Part shown: piece by piece, positions 23,239 through 36,089 of the stretch
How positions within the stretch are numbered: the stretch's first letter is position 1
How the letters are laid out: each line of letters begins with the position of its first letter
Source: Theobroma cacao
Taxonomy: Eukaryota; Streptophyta; Magnoliopsida; Malvales; Malvaceae
NCBI RefSeq assembly: GCF_000208745.1
Contig: NC_030854.1
Span: forward strand, 29,003,599-29,067,598
Direction of reading: 5' to 3'
Length of the DNA: 64,000 nt
Position numbers and translations under genes: made by a program
The notes under the pieces: model-generated
What the model was told of the DNA's origin: nothing
Database searches by the model: none
What the model saw: the letters and a program-made list of their open reading frames with translations, nothing else

Positions 23239-25060
23239 AGTATGAGTTTGTTTGCCTTTCACTTCGATTTTTTCTTTCGCCTTTTTTTACAGCTCCAAGT
23301 TTTGCATTTTCAAGATAATATTTAAGCATTAATAAAAGTTACAATCGTTTGTAGCTAGCTAAAGTACAATTACGTTCATTTTTCGATTAGCTAGAATTTA
23401 TGATAAGAATTAAGATGTCAAGTTGTGGGCTAAGTCACTCCAAAGATTTTCATATTCAAGGCAAGTTTTATTATAAAGCCACCAAAACCCTTATACACGT
23501 TTGTTATGGGGAATAGTTAAATCATTCAATGTTATTCCTTTCACTTTTTTATTCTTTTGTTTGGTTGCATTTTACTATTGGAAATAACGATTCCAGAGAA
23601 AAGCTATTCCTCAAAAAAGGACTTAACCATTCCCATTTCTCCCCATTATTAGCCATTCCATGGTTGATAGAACAGAACAAAAACATCATTGGATAAAAAC
23701 GTCGTTATTTAATAAAAATAATTACAACCCTAGCACTATATAAGGTCTTTTTCTTTTCATTTTCCTCTTTTTCATTTTCTCTCTTATTGATGTTTAATGG
23801 AAATAAAAATTAAAAGATTAACAAGTAGAGAAAAATAGTCAAATAATTAAAATAAAATATTATATAACTAATTTAATATAAATCATGTTAATATTTTAAT
23901 AATAAATTATTGATGTTTAATGAAATATAAATTAAAAGATTAAGACATGAAAAATACAAATAGAGAAAAATGATTCAAATAATTAAAATTAAAAATTATA
24001 TAACTAATTTAAAAATAAATTATTCAATAATTTAATAGTACATAAAAATATTAATAATTTAATAATAAATTGTTAATGTTTAAGAAAAATGGAATTTATT
24101 TTTATTTTTGATGAAAATAAATTTGATTGTAATAAAGGGTAGTTTTGTCATTTTATTATTTATTCCTTCATATTTCAAAGTTATTCCAACCAACCAAACA
24201 TTTGAATAAGTCATAATAGTAATTCTTACTTTATTCTAATCCATTAACGAAACTATATAATAATAATAATAATAATAATTCTATTCTATTCCTTCATTAT
24301 TCTATTCCTACAGAATAACTATTCTATTCCATTCTATTGCATTCCGCGAACCAAATGTGCTGTTACTTTAGATCTCAATTTTTTATAGGATTCATAATTT
24401 AATAATAATATAATTAATTGTATTAAAAATATACAAAAGAAGATAATTAATAAAATATCTATATGTTCGGTCACTTTTTAAATTAAATGCCTAGCAAATA
24501 TTTATTTTTTGTCACCTCCCACATCTATACTAATTCTCAACTATTTACTTATTTTCCATTACAAATATATAAAAGTCAAAATAATTAATCAAATTACATA
24601 TTCTCTCACTTCCCTTATGTGCTTAATAAATCTCAATTTTTTATTACTTCACAATTTCCACAATACTATTAATCTCAACTATTTGTCCTATTTTCAATTA
24701 ATTTAATAATAATATGTATTTAATGATCATTAACAACTATGTTTTTTCTATATATAAAACCAATTTTTTTAATTTATAATATAAAAGTTTAGTTATCAAT
24801 TTTGCACCTCAAAGGCTAGAAGAATTTTTTTTTAATTTTAATAAAAAATGCCTTATTTGAATATTTAGCTTTAAACTTTTGAGGTTATTGAGCCATTCCT
24901 ATTCATATTATAATAAAGGTATAATATTTTAAAAAGTTTTTAAATTATATTAGAAAATTTAAACAAATTTTTAATTTCTATTACGCTCAATTAAGTTTTT
25001 TATATTTTTATTTTGGATTACTGAAGATTCAATTGGTATGTGACAATACTGATGGAAAAT
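23239..25060. other. AT-rich spacer with a possible non-autonomous DNA element
   Basis: The first 120 bases match the 3' flank of DIR-A, including AATAAA at 23331. From about 23505 to 24360 the DNA is unusually rich in GGAATA/TATTCC words. It opens with GGGGAATAGTTAAATCATTC and closes with GAATAACTATTCTATTCC and TTCCGCGAACCAAA, a pattern known from plant MITE-like repeats. Clear terminal inverted repeats and a target duplication were not confirmed. A block near 24930-25020 matches the DIR-A spacer at about 15960-16040. Confidence 0.4.
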
Positions 25061-25063
25061 TTC

Positions 25064-25180
25064 ATAAGAAATAGGGTGGTCGGTAATGGGAAATCTATCG
25101 GTGACAAAATATTTTGTCAATAATTTACCCACTGAATATTTCATCGATAATTCGATCTGTAATGGGTCCTATTGATCAGC
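25064..25180. repeat. CACTA-like subterminal repeat words, left block
   Basis: Contains several diverged copies of TCGGTAAT / ATCGGTGA / TCATCGATAA, the kind of short reiterated words found near CACTA transposon ends. Similar words occur at 33030-33370 and 62810-63185. No terminus is visible at this block, so it may be an internal or truncated piece. Confidence 0.35.
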
Positions 25181-25373
25181 CGATTTGTTGTTGAATGTAA
25201 AGTTGAGGTTGCTATAATCTCTCTGGCCACTGTAGGAAGTTATAGTTTAGCTTTTGCAAACCACTACTTCTCAAATATTAAAGCCAAAGCTTAGATTGTT
25301 AATTTAAGTTTTAATTTGAGAAAAAAAATTTAACTCATACATACCACAGAACTTTCGATTGCAAACTAGTTTA

Positions 25374-28298
25374 TGTCAAGCCCGACCTTATAAAATACTT
25401 GCCATGTCATTCATGTGATTGACAATATGCTTGCATACTAGGAAAGCCTCGAAAAATCGTAAAAAGTCGGTAGTGTACTTAATAGTGCAACTATGTTGAA
25501 TTAAGCCTCGAACTAGATCAAATGAAGATTTTAAGGTGAAATTTAAAATTTAAAATCCACAGAATAACTTAAAATGGTGATTCGGAGTTCGAGGATCTAT
25601 TTGGAGTCAAATTGGAATTTTCATAATCCGGGGGCAAAATAGTCATTTTGCCACCTGAGGTTAAGATGTGAGTGTTGGATGATATTTTTGACTAAGATTG
25701 ATCATTTGGAGTATAATTTGAGTTTGAGAAGTGAAGAATTTTAATTTCGATGTTTTTCTGAGGATAGGGGTAAAATAGTCATTTTGCCATCTTAGGGGCA
25801 AAATGGTAATTTTACACCACCCAACACTTGTCCAGCACATGGATTTTACCCACTATTATCATGGATAATTGAGTAAATTTAAGTGGTGGAGAGAGATTGC
25901 TTAATGGGTAAGTATGACACATGGACCAATGGAATGGTGACATGTGCCAAGTTTATATCCCTTTATTATTTAGCTTTAAAATTAGCATAAAATCAGCTTA
26001 TTTCCGTTCATATGGCTAGCCAAAACAAGAAGTGAAGAGGAAAGGAAAGAACACAAACCCTAGGTGGGAAAATTGAAGAAAAAGTGTGGGATTTCAAGGG
26101 ATTAAGCTAATAAAGGTAAAATTTTATGATTTTATCTTGTGATTTACACTACCCATGCTTTCTTTTTCATTTTCCATGCTTAGAACTCAAGTTTGTATGA
26201 TGAACCCATGCTGGCCAAATTTGAGAGGAGAGGTTTTGAGCATTGATTTTGCTAGATTTTAAGCTAATTAAGTGTTTTTGGTTGTTTGGTAATGGAAAGT
26301 ATGAAAATCTAGCAAGGAATCACTTTGTTCTTCACAAACCCACAAGAGGCCGAATTTTCTAAGGAGGATATTGAGGCCGAAATTGATGATATTTCATGAT
26401 ATTTTGGTGGTATTTAATGATTGGTGAGGCTAGAATTTAATGGGAAAATTTGGTATGAAAATATGAATTTTTACCTAATGTATAAACATGTGCGATTTAT
26501 GATTCGGACTGATAAATTAAATCGTATTCACAGTCATTGAGGTATTTTAAGTATAATTGGAGTGTAGAAAGTGAAAGAAATCGATTTGGAGCTAAATTGG
26601 ACATGTTGGCCAATTAATCGGGTGATAAGACGAATTAGGTCAATACCGGGTTTAGATGGTTTCCTGTGCATTTTGCATTTCATATCATGCATTAGTAGTC
26701 TAAATTAGTTTAATTTCGATTTAATACCAATGTAGTAAGTTTCTCAATTTTGTACTATGTCAAGGTGGTGAGTCCTCCGATAAAGGCAAAGAAATTGCAT
26801 CCGAAGACCAGTAGTCAGAGTACTTCGAAAATTCGCACTTTAGACATTGTGAGTAAACTTACTGTCATTTTAATTATCTAGGGTGGCTTTTAGATGATTT
26901 CATGAATTTTATGAAAAAATGGATTTAGAAAGGTAAATTTTCATGTTTTATGAATAAATGTGTTTCAATGAAATTAATTTATAAATTATTTTGAAATTAA
27001 TAATGATTTTGAAAAATAGAGTACACGGAGACTGCCATTTATTGTAATTTGATTGTTTAAATTAATTGGCTTATGATAAATCGGGCATGATTGGCTGGTT
27101 GGCAATTGTATTGAAATACAGATTGTTTGTTTGCCTTGAAAGGCTGTGAATTACAAAAATTACCATATCATGTTATTGAATTTTATTGATCGGTGGGATA
27201 ATTATTAGCTTACTGCAGTAGGCGGGTTTCGTGGACTAGCCTATGAGAGGGGCACGGGAACCCCATTTATATGTGCTCACCTCAGTTGTAGAGGCGCGTA
27301 GGGTAGTTCCTGAGGTGATATTTGAGTTCACTTCATGCCGAACCACCACGTGATGGTGAACTCAGCCAACGCCAAGGAGCGACTGTGTTTTTCTCAAACT
27401 AAAAAATATGTTTACGTGTGTATGAAATTTTTAACAGCCTTGGCTGTCTTGGTAGGATGCCTCGGCCAAGGTGTCCCCGAGGATGGATTTATGGTACAAG
27501 CCTAGTTTTTATGAGCTTCATAAGCCTCGTTACGTATTTTGAATGAAATGTGTTCTAATGCTGTGACCCAGTTTACGATGATTTATTTTATCGTCTCGAT
27601 GTACTTAACTCTAGATGTTTATGATGATGACTGTTTACTCATTGGGATTTTATAATCTCACCACTCTCCTTTCCACCAATTTCAGGCTCAGTATAAGCTG
27701 TAGATAGCTGATATCGTAGAAGCCTACAGTTGGCTTTACTTCCTCAAAAACTGTAGGTTTGCAGCCTTTGTTCATTTTTGTCATTTGGGGATCCATATGT
27801 CACTGTAAATTAAATTTCATACTCTAGTTGTCTGTACTACTGTATGTAGGAATTTATTCTGCTTTTACGCTGTAAAAATTATTTACGCAGTGTTCTAAAA
27901 ATATTGTTTTATAAGAAAATATAATATTTTGTTTAATATTTTTATTTTATTCTAACAATCATGATTTCACTTTAAACAAATGTTTTAGACATCTAAATTT
28001 ATTTTTGATTTTGAAATATGTGTTTTGCACTTATGTACTACATTATTAGCTAGTATCGAAATTTTTGAGAAAAAATGACCGAAATACCCCTGTGTGACAA
28101 AAATTAGTTTTTATTATTTTAAGTTGGAAATAGCTTAAAACCTCTTAGAACATGATATTTGGCAACAGTTACTCACAAGGGAAATGAGAAACTGATATTA
28201 AAGCCTTACGGGGTTTCGGTTGGCATTTCGAGTAATGAGTGCCTATCGGGACACCGCGATGGTTGTCATGGGCTTGAGGGGAGTACCGGGTCGTGACA
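25374..28298. mobile_element. Large solo LTR (2.9 kb), Gypsy chromovirus-like
   Basis: Begins TGTCAAGCCCGACC and ends ACCGGGTCGTGACA, so the ends are TGTCA..TGACA inverted repeats. It is flanked by a perfect 5-base duplication GTTTA (25369-25373 and 28299-28303). There is no primer site, purine tract or pol inside, so it is a single LTR left after LTR-LTR recombination. The length and the TGTCA...GGGTCGTGACA ends fit Tekay/Del-type elements; that lineage call is from memory. Inside, a purine-rich leader-like stretch with AAACCCTAGG lies near 26030-26100. Orientation is taken as + from that leader but is not proven. Confidence 0.85.
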
Positions 28299-28586
28299 GT
28301 TTATGTAACCACTCCTTCATCGTACAAAATTTTAATCTATTAGAGGTCGGAAGAATATATCAAATGAATATAATAGTATATAATATTACTTATATAATTA
28401 ATTACTTATAACACTAAACCCTAAATACATTAACACCTTAATTTAATAACTCTAAACATTTTTAAAATTAAATAACATTACTGATTTAGTTAACTAATTT
28501 ATATAACTAAATCTTAAATTTAATTATTTAATTAAATTATACATTAGCAGATTTTAACACAAATATTAATCGACAACAAAATCCAA

Positions 28587-30545
28587 CTCGACAACAAGAA
28601 TGAAAAGGAAAGGCAATAATGAGCAACCTTGTCTTAACCCTTTACCCATACGGATTTGCCATGAAGGAGACCCATTAACGAGAATAGAGATGGAAGCAGA
28701 CAAAATGCAAGCATGTATCCAAGCTCTCCATTTATTACCAAAACCCATATTCATCATAATCAAATCAAGGAAGTTTCATTCAACATTTTCAAAAGCCTTT
28801 TCAAAGTCAATTTTAAAAAGAGACCCCCCATTCCTTTCTTTTTTAAGAAGGTCAATCAACTCATTACTAATGAGATTGCAATCTAAAAGCTACTTTCCCT
28901 TAATAAAAACAAATTGGTTTGCTCCGATAATTTCCTCCAAAACTCCTTTCAACCGGTTAGTAAGTGCCTTAGCAATAATCTTGTAAAGGTTGCTGACAAG
29001 ACCAATGGGCCTATAATCATTGATAGTTGAAGGACAAGCTCATTTTAGAATTAAAGTGATGAATGAAGTGTTAAAGCACTTATCCATGGTGGCTGAATTG
29101 GAGAAAGCCTTAATATATTTCATAATATCACCCTTGATAAAACTCCACTATTTTTAAAGAAACTAAGATTAAAGCCATCCAATCTCAAGGCTTTATTCCC
29201 ATCACAACTTGCGACGGCTTCCCATATTTCTGATTCAAAAAAAGGTCTCTCAAGGGAGACAGCAGAGTTGTCAACAAGTTTTTTAAAATGGCAGTTCATG
29301 TCTTTGAGCTTGATCTCTGTGCTTATACCATAAAGTGAGGCAAAGTGATCAGCTATGGCATTCATCAACTCATTAGGATCTTTTATAGTGTTGTCATTTA
29401 CTACCAGCTTAGTCATTGTATTAGCCCTCCTCTTTGCTGAGGCAGTCGCATGAAAAAATCTAGTGTTTCTGTCCCCATTATGTATCCAGCTAACTTTAGA
29501 CTTTTGATGCCAACATCTTTCTTCAATCCTCAAAAGCTTCCACAAATCACCCTTAAGCTTTACAATTTGATTGCTGATTTTAGCATTAGATCTATCACTC
29601 TACAACTCTAACTCAAGGTCATAGATGGTTTACTCCAACTGTTTAACTTTGACATCACCATTTTGAAAAATATTCTTTTGCCATTGTTTAATGCTTCCTT
29701 AGTACCTCGTAGTCTGTTTTAAATACCAACCCTCTTACACCCCATGCTTTGTGTCTCATCCAATGTTTTCTTTAAACATATCTTAAAAGCTTGCTTCATC
29801 TGGCGTAGGACCTCATTCCTTACTATCCATGATGAGCGTAATCGGGTTATGATCCGATAGAGACCTCAAAAGACACTCTTGATAAAGCTAATTTAACTTA
29901 TCAAGAACACCTGGAGCCACTAAAAATCTATCCAGTCGACTGTAACTAGCCACTTCCCTATTATTACATCAAGTAAATGCTTTTCCAGTCATAGACAAAT
30001 CAATCAACTCGATCTCCGATGTAAAATAAAAAAACTGGCTTACAGCTCTTTCATTGGTGGGTTCCCTTAGCTGTTCCTCTTGACTTAGAACAATGTTCAA
30101 ATCTCCTCCCAACACTCAAGGAATTTCATAATAGTTTATGAGAGCAGATAATTCCTCCCATAGTGATTATCTTTCGTCATCACAATTTGGGGCATAAATA
30201 TTTCCAAGCCCTCAAGTATCATTACCACCACTGATTTTCCCATCATTAAGATGAATCGTTTACCAATAAAATAATTTTTCAAGGTAAAGTAATCCTCATC
30301 CCAACAACATAACAACCCACCCGCTGAGTCAACAAAATCAAAGGACAACCATTTGACTCGTCTATTACCCCATAATTGTATAACACATCTGTGTTGCATT
30401 ACGCCCGTCTTAGTTTATTGCAACAGAAAAAATTTCAATTTATGCCTGAAGATAAGACTTTTAAGAACCCGACATTTCTCTGACCTTCCTATACCGTTAA
30501 TATTCCTAAAGATATATAGCATTTAAAAAGAAAAACATACAGAGA
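28587..30545 (-). mobile_element. Inverted 5' half of an L1-type LINE (endonuclease and N-terminal reverse transcriptase)
   Basis: On the minus strand ORF2 begins at ATG 30522 with MLYIFRNINGIGRSEK, the start of a plant L1 apurinic endonuclease. It contains LSDHNPI near 29840-29860 (the endonuclease SDH block), then the spacer motif WIHNGDRNTRFFHA near 29480, then reverse-transcriptase blocks WRAWI and GLRQGC near 28610-28720. It ends at LFILVVE (28587). The rest of the protein is not downstream on this strand; it is found on the + strand from 30607. Stops and frameshifts interrupt the frame. Confidence 0.85.
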
Positions 30546-30606
30546 AAGAAGATAAACCTTAAAAGGTGAAGTCCACACCCCTTATTTGTTGATCACCTTG
30601 CATATT

Positions 30607-33000
30607 AACAAAGGATTCAGTATTTTGATGAGAAAGGCGAAAAAAGAAAACATCATCGAAGCTATTACCATTGGTGAAGAAGAACTTACTATTTCTCACC
30701 CCCAATTTGCCGATGATATAGTAATTTTTTGTGAACCCTCTCTTGATAATTTATTTAATGCTAAACATATTTGAGATGTTTCCAAGCAATTTCGAGTCTC
30801 AAAATCAACCTTAATAAAAGCTGCTTGTATGGGGTGGGTTTGGAGCAAAAACTAGTTAAGGAATGGGCAGATAGAATCTCTTGCGAGGTTGGACAATCAC
30901 CAACCAGCTATTTGGGACTTCCTCTTAAAATGTGGTAGCCTATTATGGATAAATTTGAAGCTAAACTTTCAACATGGAAAGCTGGTTATTTATTTATGGG
31001 AGGTAGACTTACACTTTTAAAATCTGTTTTTGGTAGTCTTCTTATCTTTTTCATGTCTCTTTTTCATATTTCAGTTGGTATAAGAGAAAAACTTGATAAA
31101 ATTTAAAGGCGATTTCTTTAGGTTGGCTTTGAAACCAAGGAGAAAATACACCTCTTTCATTGGCATACTGTTTGTCTTCATAAAGACCTTGGTGGTCTTG
31201 GGGTAGTCAATTTGAATATTAAAAATCGAGCTCTTCTCAATTAATGGATTTAAGGTTCAGGAATGAGTTAGGCAACCTATGGATAAGGGTTATAGCAGGA
31301 AGAATGGGTTGTCATGCTGAGAGTCTTCTCTTTACGGCCAAAAGCTCTAGAATGATTTCGGATATATAACATCACCAAACCTCTCTTTCATCATGATAAC
31401 AACATCTAATTCATTCAAAATAGTTTTGGGCTGTTGGTTGGAAATGGGGAAAAAAATTAGCTTTTGGCATGCTTAATGGATTGATGAAATTCTTTTGAGG
31501 ATGGCTTTTCCAAGAATTTATGCCTTGGCTACTAATAAAAATGGAATGATCAACAAATATGGTGAGTGTGATGACAAGTGGCAGTGGTGTATTGAGTTAA
31601 GGTGGATGCTTTTTAGGTGGGAACTTGATGAATGGGAAGCACTTCATCTCCTCTTTAGCGAGCAAGTCGTAGGTAGAGATTTTAATGATAAATTGATTTG
31701 GAAACATACCCCAAGTGGGTCTTACACAATTAAGTCCTACTTTGATAGTATTTTGGAGATAATTAATCAAAGTGAACATCACTAGAAGGACCTATAGAGA
31801 GGACTTGTCCCACTTAAAGTTGAATCTTTCTGTTGGCTTGCTTTTAAAAGTAAGCTTGTTATTCGGGAAATGTTATGGAAAAGATACCTTATTAGAGTTA
31901 AAGCCACAAGTTGTCTTCTTCATATAAAGGACTGTGAATCTATTAGTCATCTTTTCTTGTGCTGCATGGAAACTTGGTCTTTGTGGAGTTTATGGGTCAA
32001 AGATTGGGGGTTTAATTGGATCATGCATAAAGACCACCTCATTAACTTTCTTACTTGGAACGAGGTAGCCAATCTTATTGAAAATAGAGAAGTTTGGGAA
32101 ACGGCTTTCCCTGCTATCTTGTGGACCATATGGTTGGATCATAATGATGTTTGCTTTAATGGGAAGCTGTGGGACAGACATCATATTTTTGATTTGGTCA
32201 AGCTACATATTGTTTGGTCGATTCATGCTAAATGATCATGCCTGAATTTATCTATTATGGATCTTGAGAGGTTTCCAAACACTACAGTCATTCCCTCTAA
32301 GCCAAGAAAAGTTAAACCAAATTTCATGTGGTAGCCTCTAGCTTGTGGTGCTTTAAAGTTTAATACCAATGGTGCATCGAGCAATAATCCGAGGGAAGCA
32401 AGCATTGGAGGCATTTTAAGAGATGAGAACGACCACATTTTAATTCTCTTTTCTTTATCCGTGGGGGTCGTGGATGCTAACTCAGCTGGGGTTAAGGCTA
32501 TATGGAAAGCCCTTCAAATGTTTGCTGCTTCGAGATGGGCATCCGTCAAAGTTATTTTTCAAAGTGACTCGACTAATGCTATTAAGTGGGTGCTTGCTTC
32601 GTGGAATCCAAGATCTATCATTATTCAAATTGAGTACTTCAAGGCTACGATAAATAGTTGGGAAATTGTCAAAATCCCTATGTCAACAAATGATGTTGCA
32701 GACTTGTTTACTAAAGCAGTAGTTCAATGCCAAACTTGCTTTCTTTGGATTTTGCTTGAATCCTCCAATGAAGAGTAATCCAGGGTTGCTTGGTGATGTC
32801 AGGTTTTGTAGGAACCCATGGTTGATGGGGCAAACAGTTATGTTGTGACGATTGGGGGTTTTTTATGGATGCAAAGTATCCTTTCAATTGAAGTGCACAA
32901 TGTACAAAGGAGTTCAATTTTTGGGTTTGTATATGCTATGAATGAATGTGCATGCTATACAGGGGTTTTTTGTTGTTTTGTATGGTTGATCCTTTCTGGT
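30607..33000 (+). mobile_element. 3' half of the same LINE (C-terminal reverse transcriptase, zf-RVT, RNase H)
   Basis: It starts with GFSILMRKAKKEN, the segment that in plant L1 proteins directly follows the VVE where the inverted half stops. FADDIVIF, the catalytic block of reverse transcriptase, follows near 30706. The zinc-finger-like zf-RVT region is at about 31495-32235. An RNase H-like domain is at about 32333-32740 (NTNGASSNNPREASIGGILR and later QSDSTNAIKWV). A 3' non-coding part continues to roughly 33000. There are several frameshifts and stops. The 3' end is uncertain because no clean poly(A) tail is seen. Confidence 0.83.
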
Positions 33001-33024
33001 GCTTGTTGGGAGTTTGTAAATTTT

Positions 33025-33370
33025 CATCGGTGATATTATCGACAAATCAGTCGGTAAACTTATCAATATCTTAAGCGACTTGACCACATTACTGACCACA
33101 CACTCTATTAGGCAACGGTTGGTAAAGTCCAGTAAATCATTACCAATGAAATAAGTCCGTTGAAAATGCTCACACCATCTTACTGTTCATGCGCACCTTT
33201 GTTTTATCGATGGAATACTGACGGATCATATTCCATCAACATTTTTCGTTGGTTTTCCATCGGTAATCGGTATTTTTAGCATTTTAGTTTTGTCGATAAT
33301 CTGTAGGTAATGTTCGGCAAAATTTACCAACAAAAAAATTCTATCGGTAAAACATATTTTTTTTGTTGTG
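33025..33370. mobile_element. CACTA-like transposon end
   Basis: Reiterated words such as ATCGGTAAA, TCAGTCGGTAAAC and CCATCGGTAATCGG run up to 33370. Read from the right on the minus strand the end is CACAACAAAAAAAATATG followed by TTTTACCGATAG. This resembles CACTA termini (CACTACAA...) with subterminal ACCGA repeats. Sequence to the right (33371 on) returns to DIR-array spacer, which supports 33370 as a true boundary. No transposase is seen. Confidence 0.5.
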
Positions 33371-34634
33371 ATTCTTATAATTAACGGTTGACTAACTATC
33401 ATTATTCAAAATATTTTTTATCATTTTTTATATCATGGGATGCTAATGTATAGAGAGAAAATGTCACTTGATCATATTATCATGTTATATCAACATATCA
33501 CATGATTATCTACTATAACATATTAATATACCACATTAGCAGCACATGACATAAAATAACAAATCACATTTTGACTAACGCATTAGTCAACTATTAGGTA
33601 TAAGGACTTATATATTAGACTAAAATAAAAGTACAAAAACTTTTTTTATAATGAGAAAATAAAAAAACTTGATTGAATGTGACATAAAAATAATGACTCA
33701 TCATTTGAATTTTTTTTTGAATAATTCTAAAGATTTTTTAGATATTATACCTATAAGAAACTAGCTTTTCAATAACATTTACAATATTTTTGGAAGGAAA
33801 TGGAGTGGAGGAAAAATATTGCTTTTTTCTTTTTCTTTTTTTCGTTTTGTAGAAGAGAAATAAGAGGAGAAAAAGAAACTTAATGAATTTACACAATTGT
33901 TTTTTCTCTTATAAATATATTCTTTTCAAATTGAGAGGAAAATACTCTTTTCACTTAAATTTATCATTTTATTTACAATTATGCCTATAATCACCTTTTA
34001 ATTTCCTTCTTTTTTTATTTTTTGTACTAAACACACACACCAAAAAATAAATAAAGCTTTCCTTCCTCTTTTTCATTTGTTTTCTTTCCTTCGACTTCCC
34101 TTCCTTCCTACCAAACATAGTATTAAGTAATTACATTTCTTTTCTCTTCTTTTTTTTTTTCCCTTTGAAATCATAATTTAATAATTACAAACCATATAAC
34201 TTAGTTTTAAATGAAAGTAGAAAAATAATTATTTAATTAAATATTGGGTTTGGACTCAGCCTTCTAATTCTAGGCTCAACACAAAACTTCTTCTATTACT
34301 TATTCTTTAGCTCTTTCATCCCTACTGTGTCCCAAAATAGACAATATATGGGGTGCATGTAATATTTTTATTGTTAATTTTTTCATCACTTTTTGATTAT
34401 TTTATTTCAAATTAATATATTAATACAACAACATAATTTTTTTTAGTAAACGTTTATGATATATATCCAATTAATGGCCAAGGCATAGCCTAACAAAAAA
34501 CTACATGTATTCGATCATATGTACATGTCGATTTAAATTGACAACCTAAAACTTGAATTTGCTTCCCAAACTTAACCATAAAACTAATTACAAACAAGAT
34601 AAATAACAAATTTATATTAAATACATCTCGTGAG
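33371..34634. other. Array spacer between the CACTA-like end and the TRIM
   Basis: About 33373-33730 resembles 16045-16260 and about 34240-34330 resembles 15337-15430, both in the DIR-A spacer. The intervening DNA is T-rich (CTTTCC and TTTTCT tracts). No gene is seen. Confidence 0.5.
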
Positions 34635-34954
34635 TGTCATGGACCCACATTTTTAACCCAAAGACATGTTTGATAGATGATGAAAAACTCATGTTTATAT
34701 ACCAAAAACTCACCACATTTCTTACTGATGTGGGATCCGTGACATTTTATCCCATTCAATTGTGCAATGTCCTTGTTGCATTGGCTCTTTACCCAAAGAG
34801 GAAAAAGGCTCTTACATTAGTCTGAGTTTGCTTTGATACCACTTGTCACGGACCCATCTTTCCAACCCAAAAGACTTGCCTAATAGGTGGTGTAAGGTCT
34901 ATATTTATATACTCAAGACTCATCCTATCTCTTATTAATGTAGAATCTATGACA
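34635..34954 (-). mobile_element. TRIM (terminal-repeat retrotransposon in miniature)
   Basis: Two direct repeats, 34635-34744 and 34844-34954 (110 and 111 bases), both bounded by TGTCA and TGACA. They flank a 99-base interior with no coding capacity. On the minus strand TGGTATCAAAGCA (34829-34841), a tRNA-Met primer site, sits two bases inside the right repeat. A second copy of the interior continues at about 49140-49245, on the far side of the Copia insertion, so the TRIM is a tandem LTR-interior-LTR-interior array. Elements of this build are moved in trans by autonomous LTR retrotransposons. Confidence 0.82.
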
Positions 34955-34956
34955 TT

Positions 34957-35672
34957 TGTTGTCGAAAATTGAAGTTGATAAACTACTTAAATAAGTTTGA
35001 GGTGTGATACACTGTCCTTAAGGATAATTTTCGTCCCTTCAGAGTATAAAACTCGGTGCAAAAGGATTAAAATGATTATTCCCCAAGATTCAACAAAATT
35101 TTCCTAAATAGTTTGCACAAACTATCAAAGATACAAGAGCAGTAGAAAACTAAAGAAAGAAAGAACCCAACAAATTGAAAAGGTTGGTTAAGGAGAAATG
35201 AGGAAAAAGAAAAAATTAATTTTCGGTGTGTTGAGAATGAACGTGGAGTATGGTATTTATGGGGAAGGAATGGTTGTTATGTGAGATATTTGAGGATAGA
35301 GAATCAATTAAAAATCAAGAAATAAACATTTAAAATATGATTCTGTAATAGTTTAAATATCAGATTTTAAAAAAAGATAATGACAGAATATATTTAAAAT
35401 ATCTTAACTGCCAAAATCTGAATATAAAATACATATAGCCACCAAGGTACAAAAAAATCACTTATTCTAGCCTTCGTGTATAGTCGCGAGCAGAGGGGAT
35501 GGGAAATTCGCATTTTCTCAAGACTTGGCTCGATCTCGTGTACGTGTGAGACCACTTTCTTTTCTAGCTTTCAACAAGCTCGTAATAAATGTGCTTATAT
35601 AAAGATCTAACATATTTTGTACCTAGGCAATGTGGGATAGAAACCTTATGAGATATCACTATATATCTAACA
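34957..35672 (-). repeat. 3' LTR of Copia-2
   Basis: 716 bases, with ends TGTTGTCG..ATCTAACA on +. It matches 48380-49136. Confidence 0.88.
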
Positions 35673-36089
35673 ATCCCCCACATATTTCATAAAAGTGGCC
35701 CCACTCTACACTTATATAGGTGATTTTATCAAGTGTATATTGCAGTTTAATACACTACCCATAAGGAATATGAAATTTATTAAGAGTTTAACTCAACTCC
35801 TCATTCATTGTAGTCTTACATTATTTGCACACCACATAAGAGATAATAATTTTAATAGTACATCAAGTTATCAACGAATAACTTATTATTGCCCATACGA
35901 ACCAAATTCACGGGATCGCCACTCACATAGGTTAGGTTGCCATTATTATTGATTTTTCTCAATTGGCTTACATCCCATCTCGCTCAATTTATTATTAATT
36001 AATTTTCTTCCCAAGGGTTTAGTCAGAGCATTGGCCAAATTCAGTTTTAACTTTACAAAATTAATGGGCATAATTTAATCTCTAAATAG

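Noticed and set aside
25374..28298. Interpreting the block as a full non-autonomous retrotransposon rather than a solo LTR
   Set aside because: No internal direct repeat, primer site or purine tract was found; the termini and 5-base flanks fit a single LTR.
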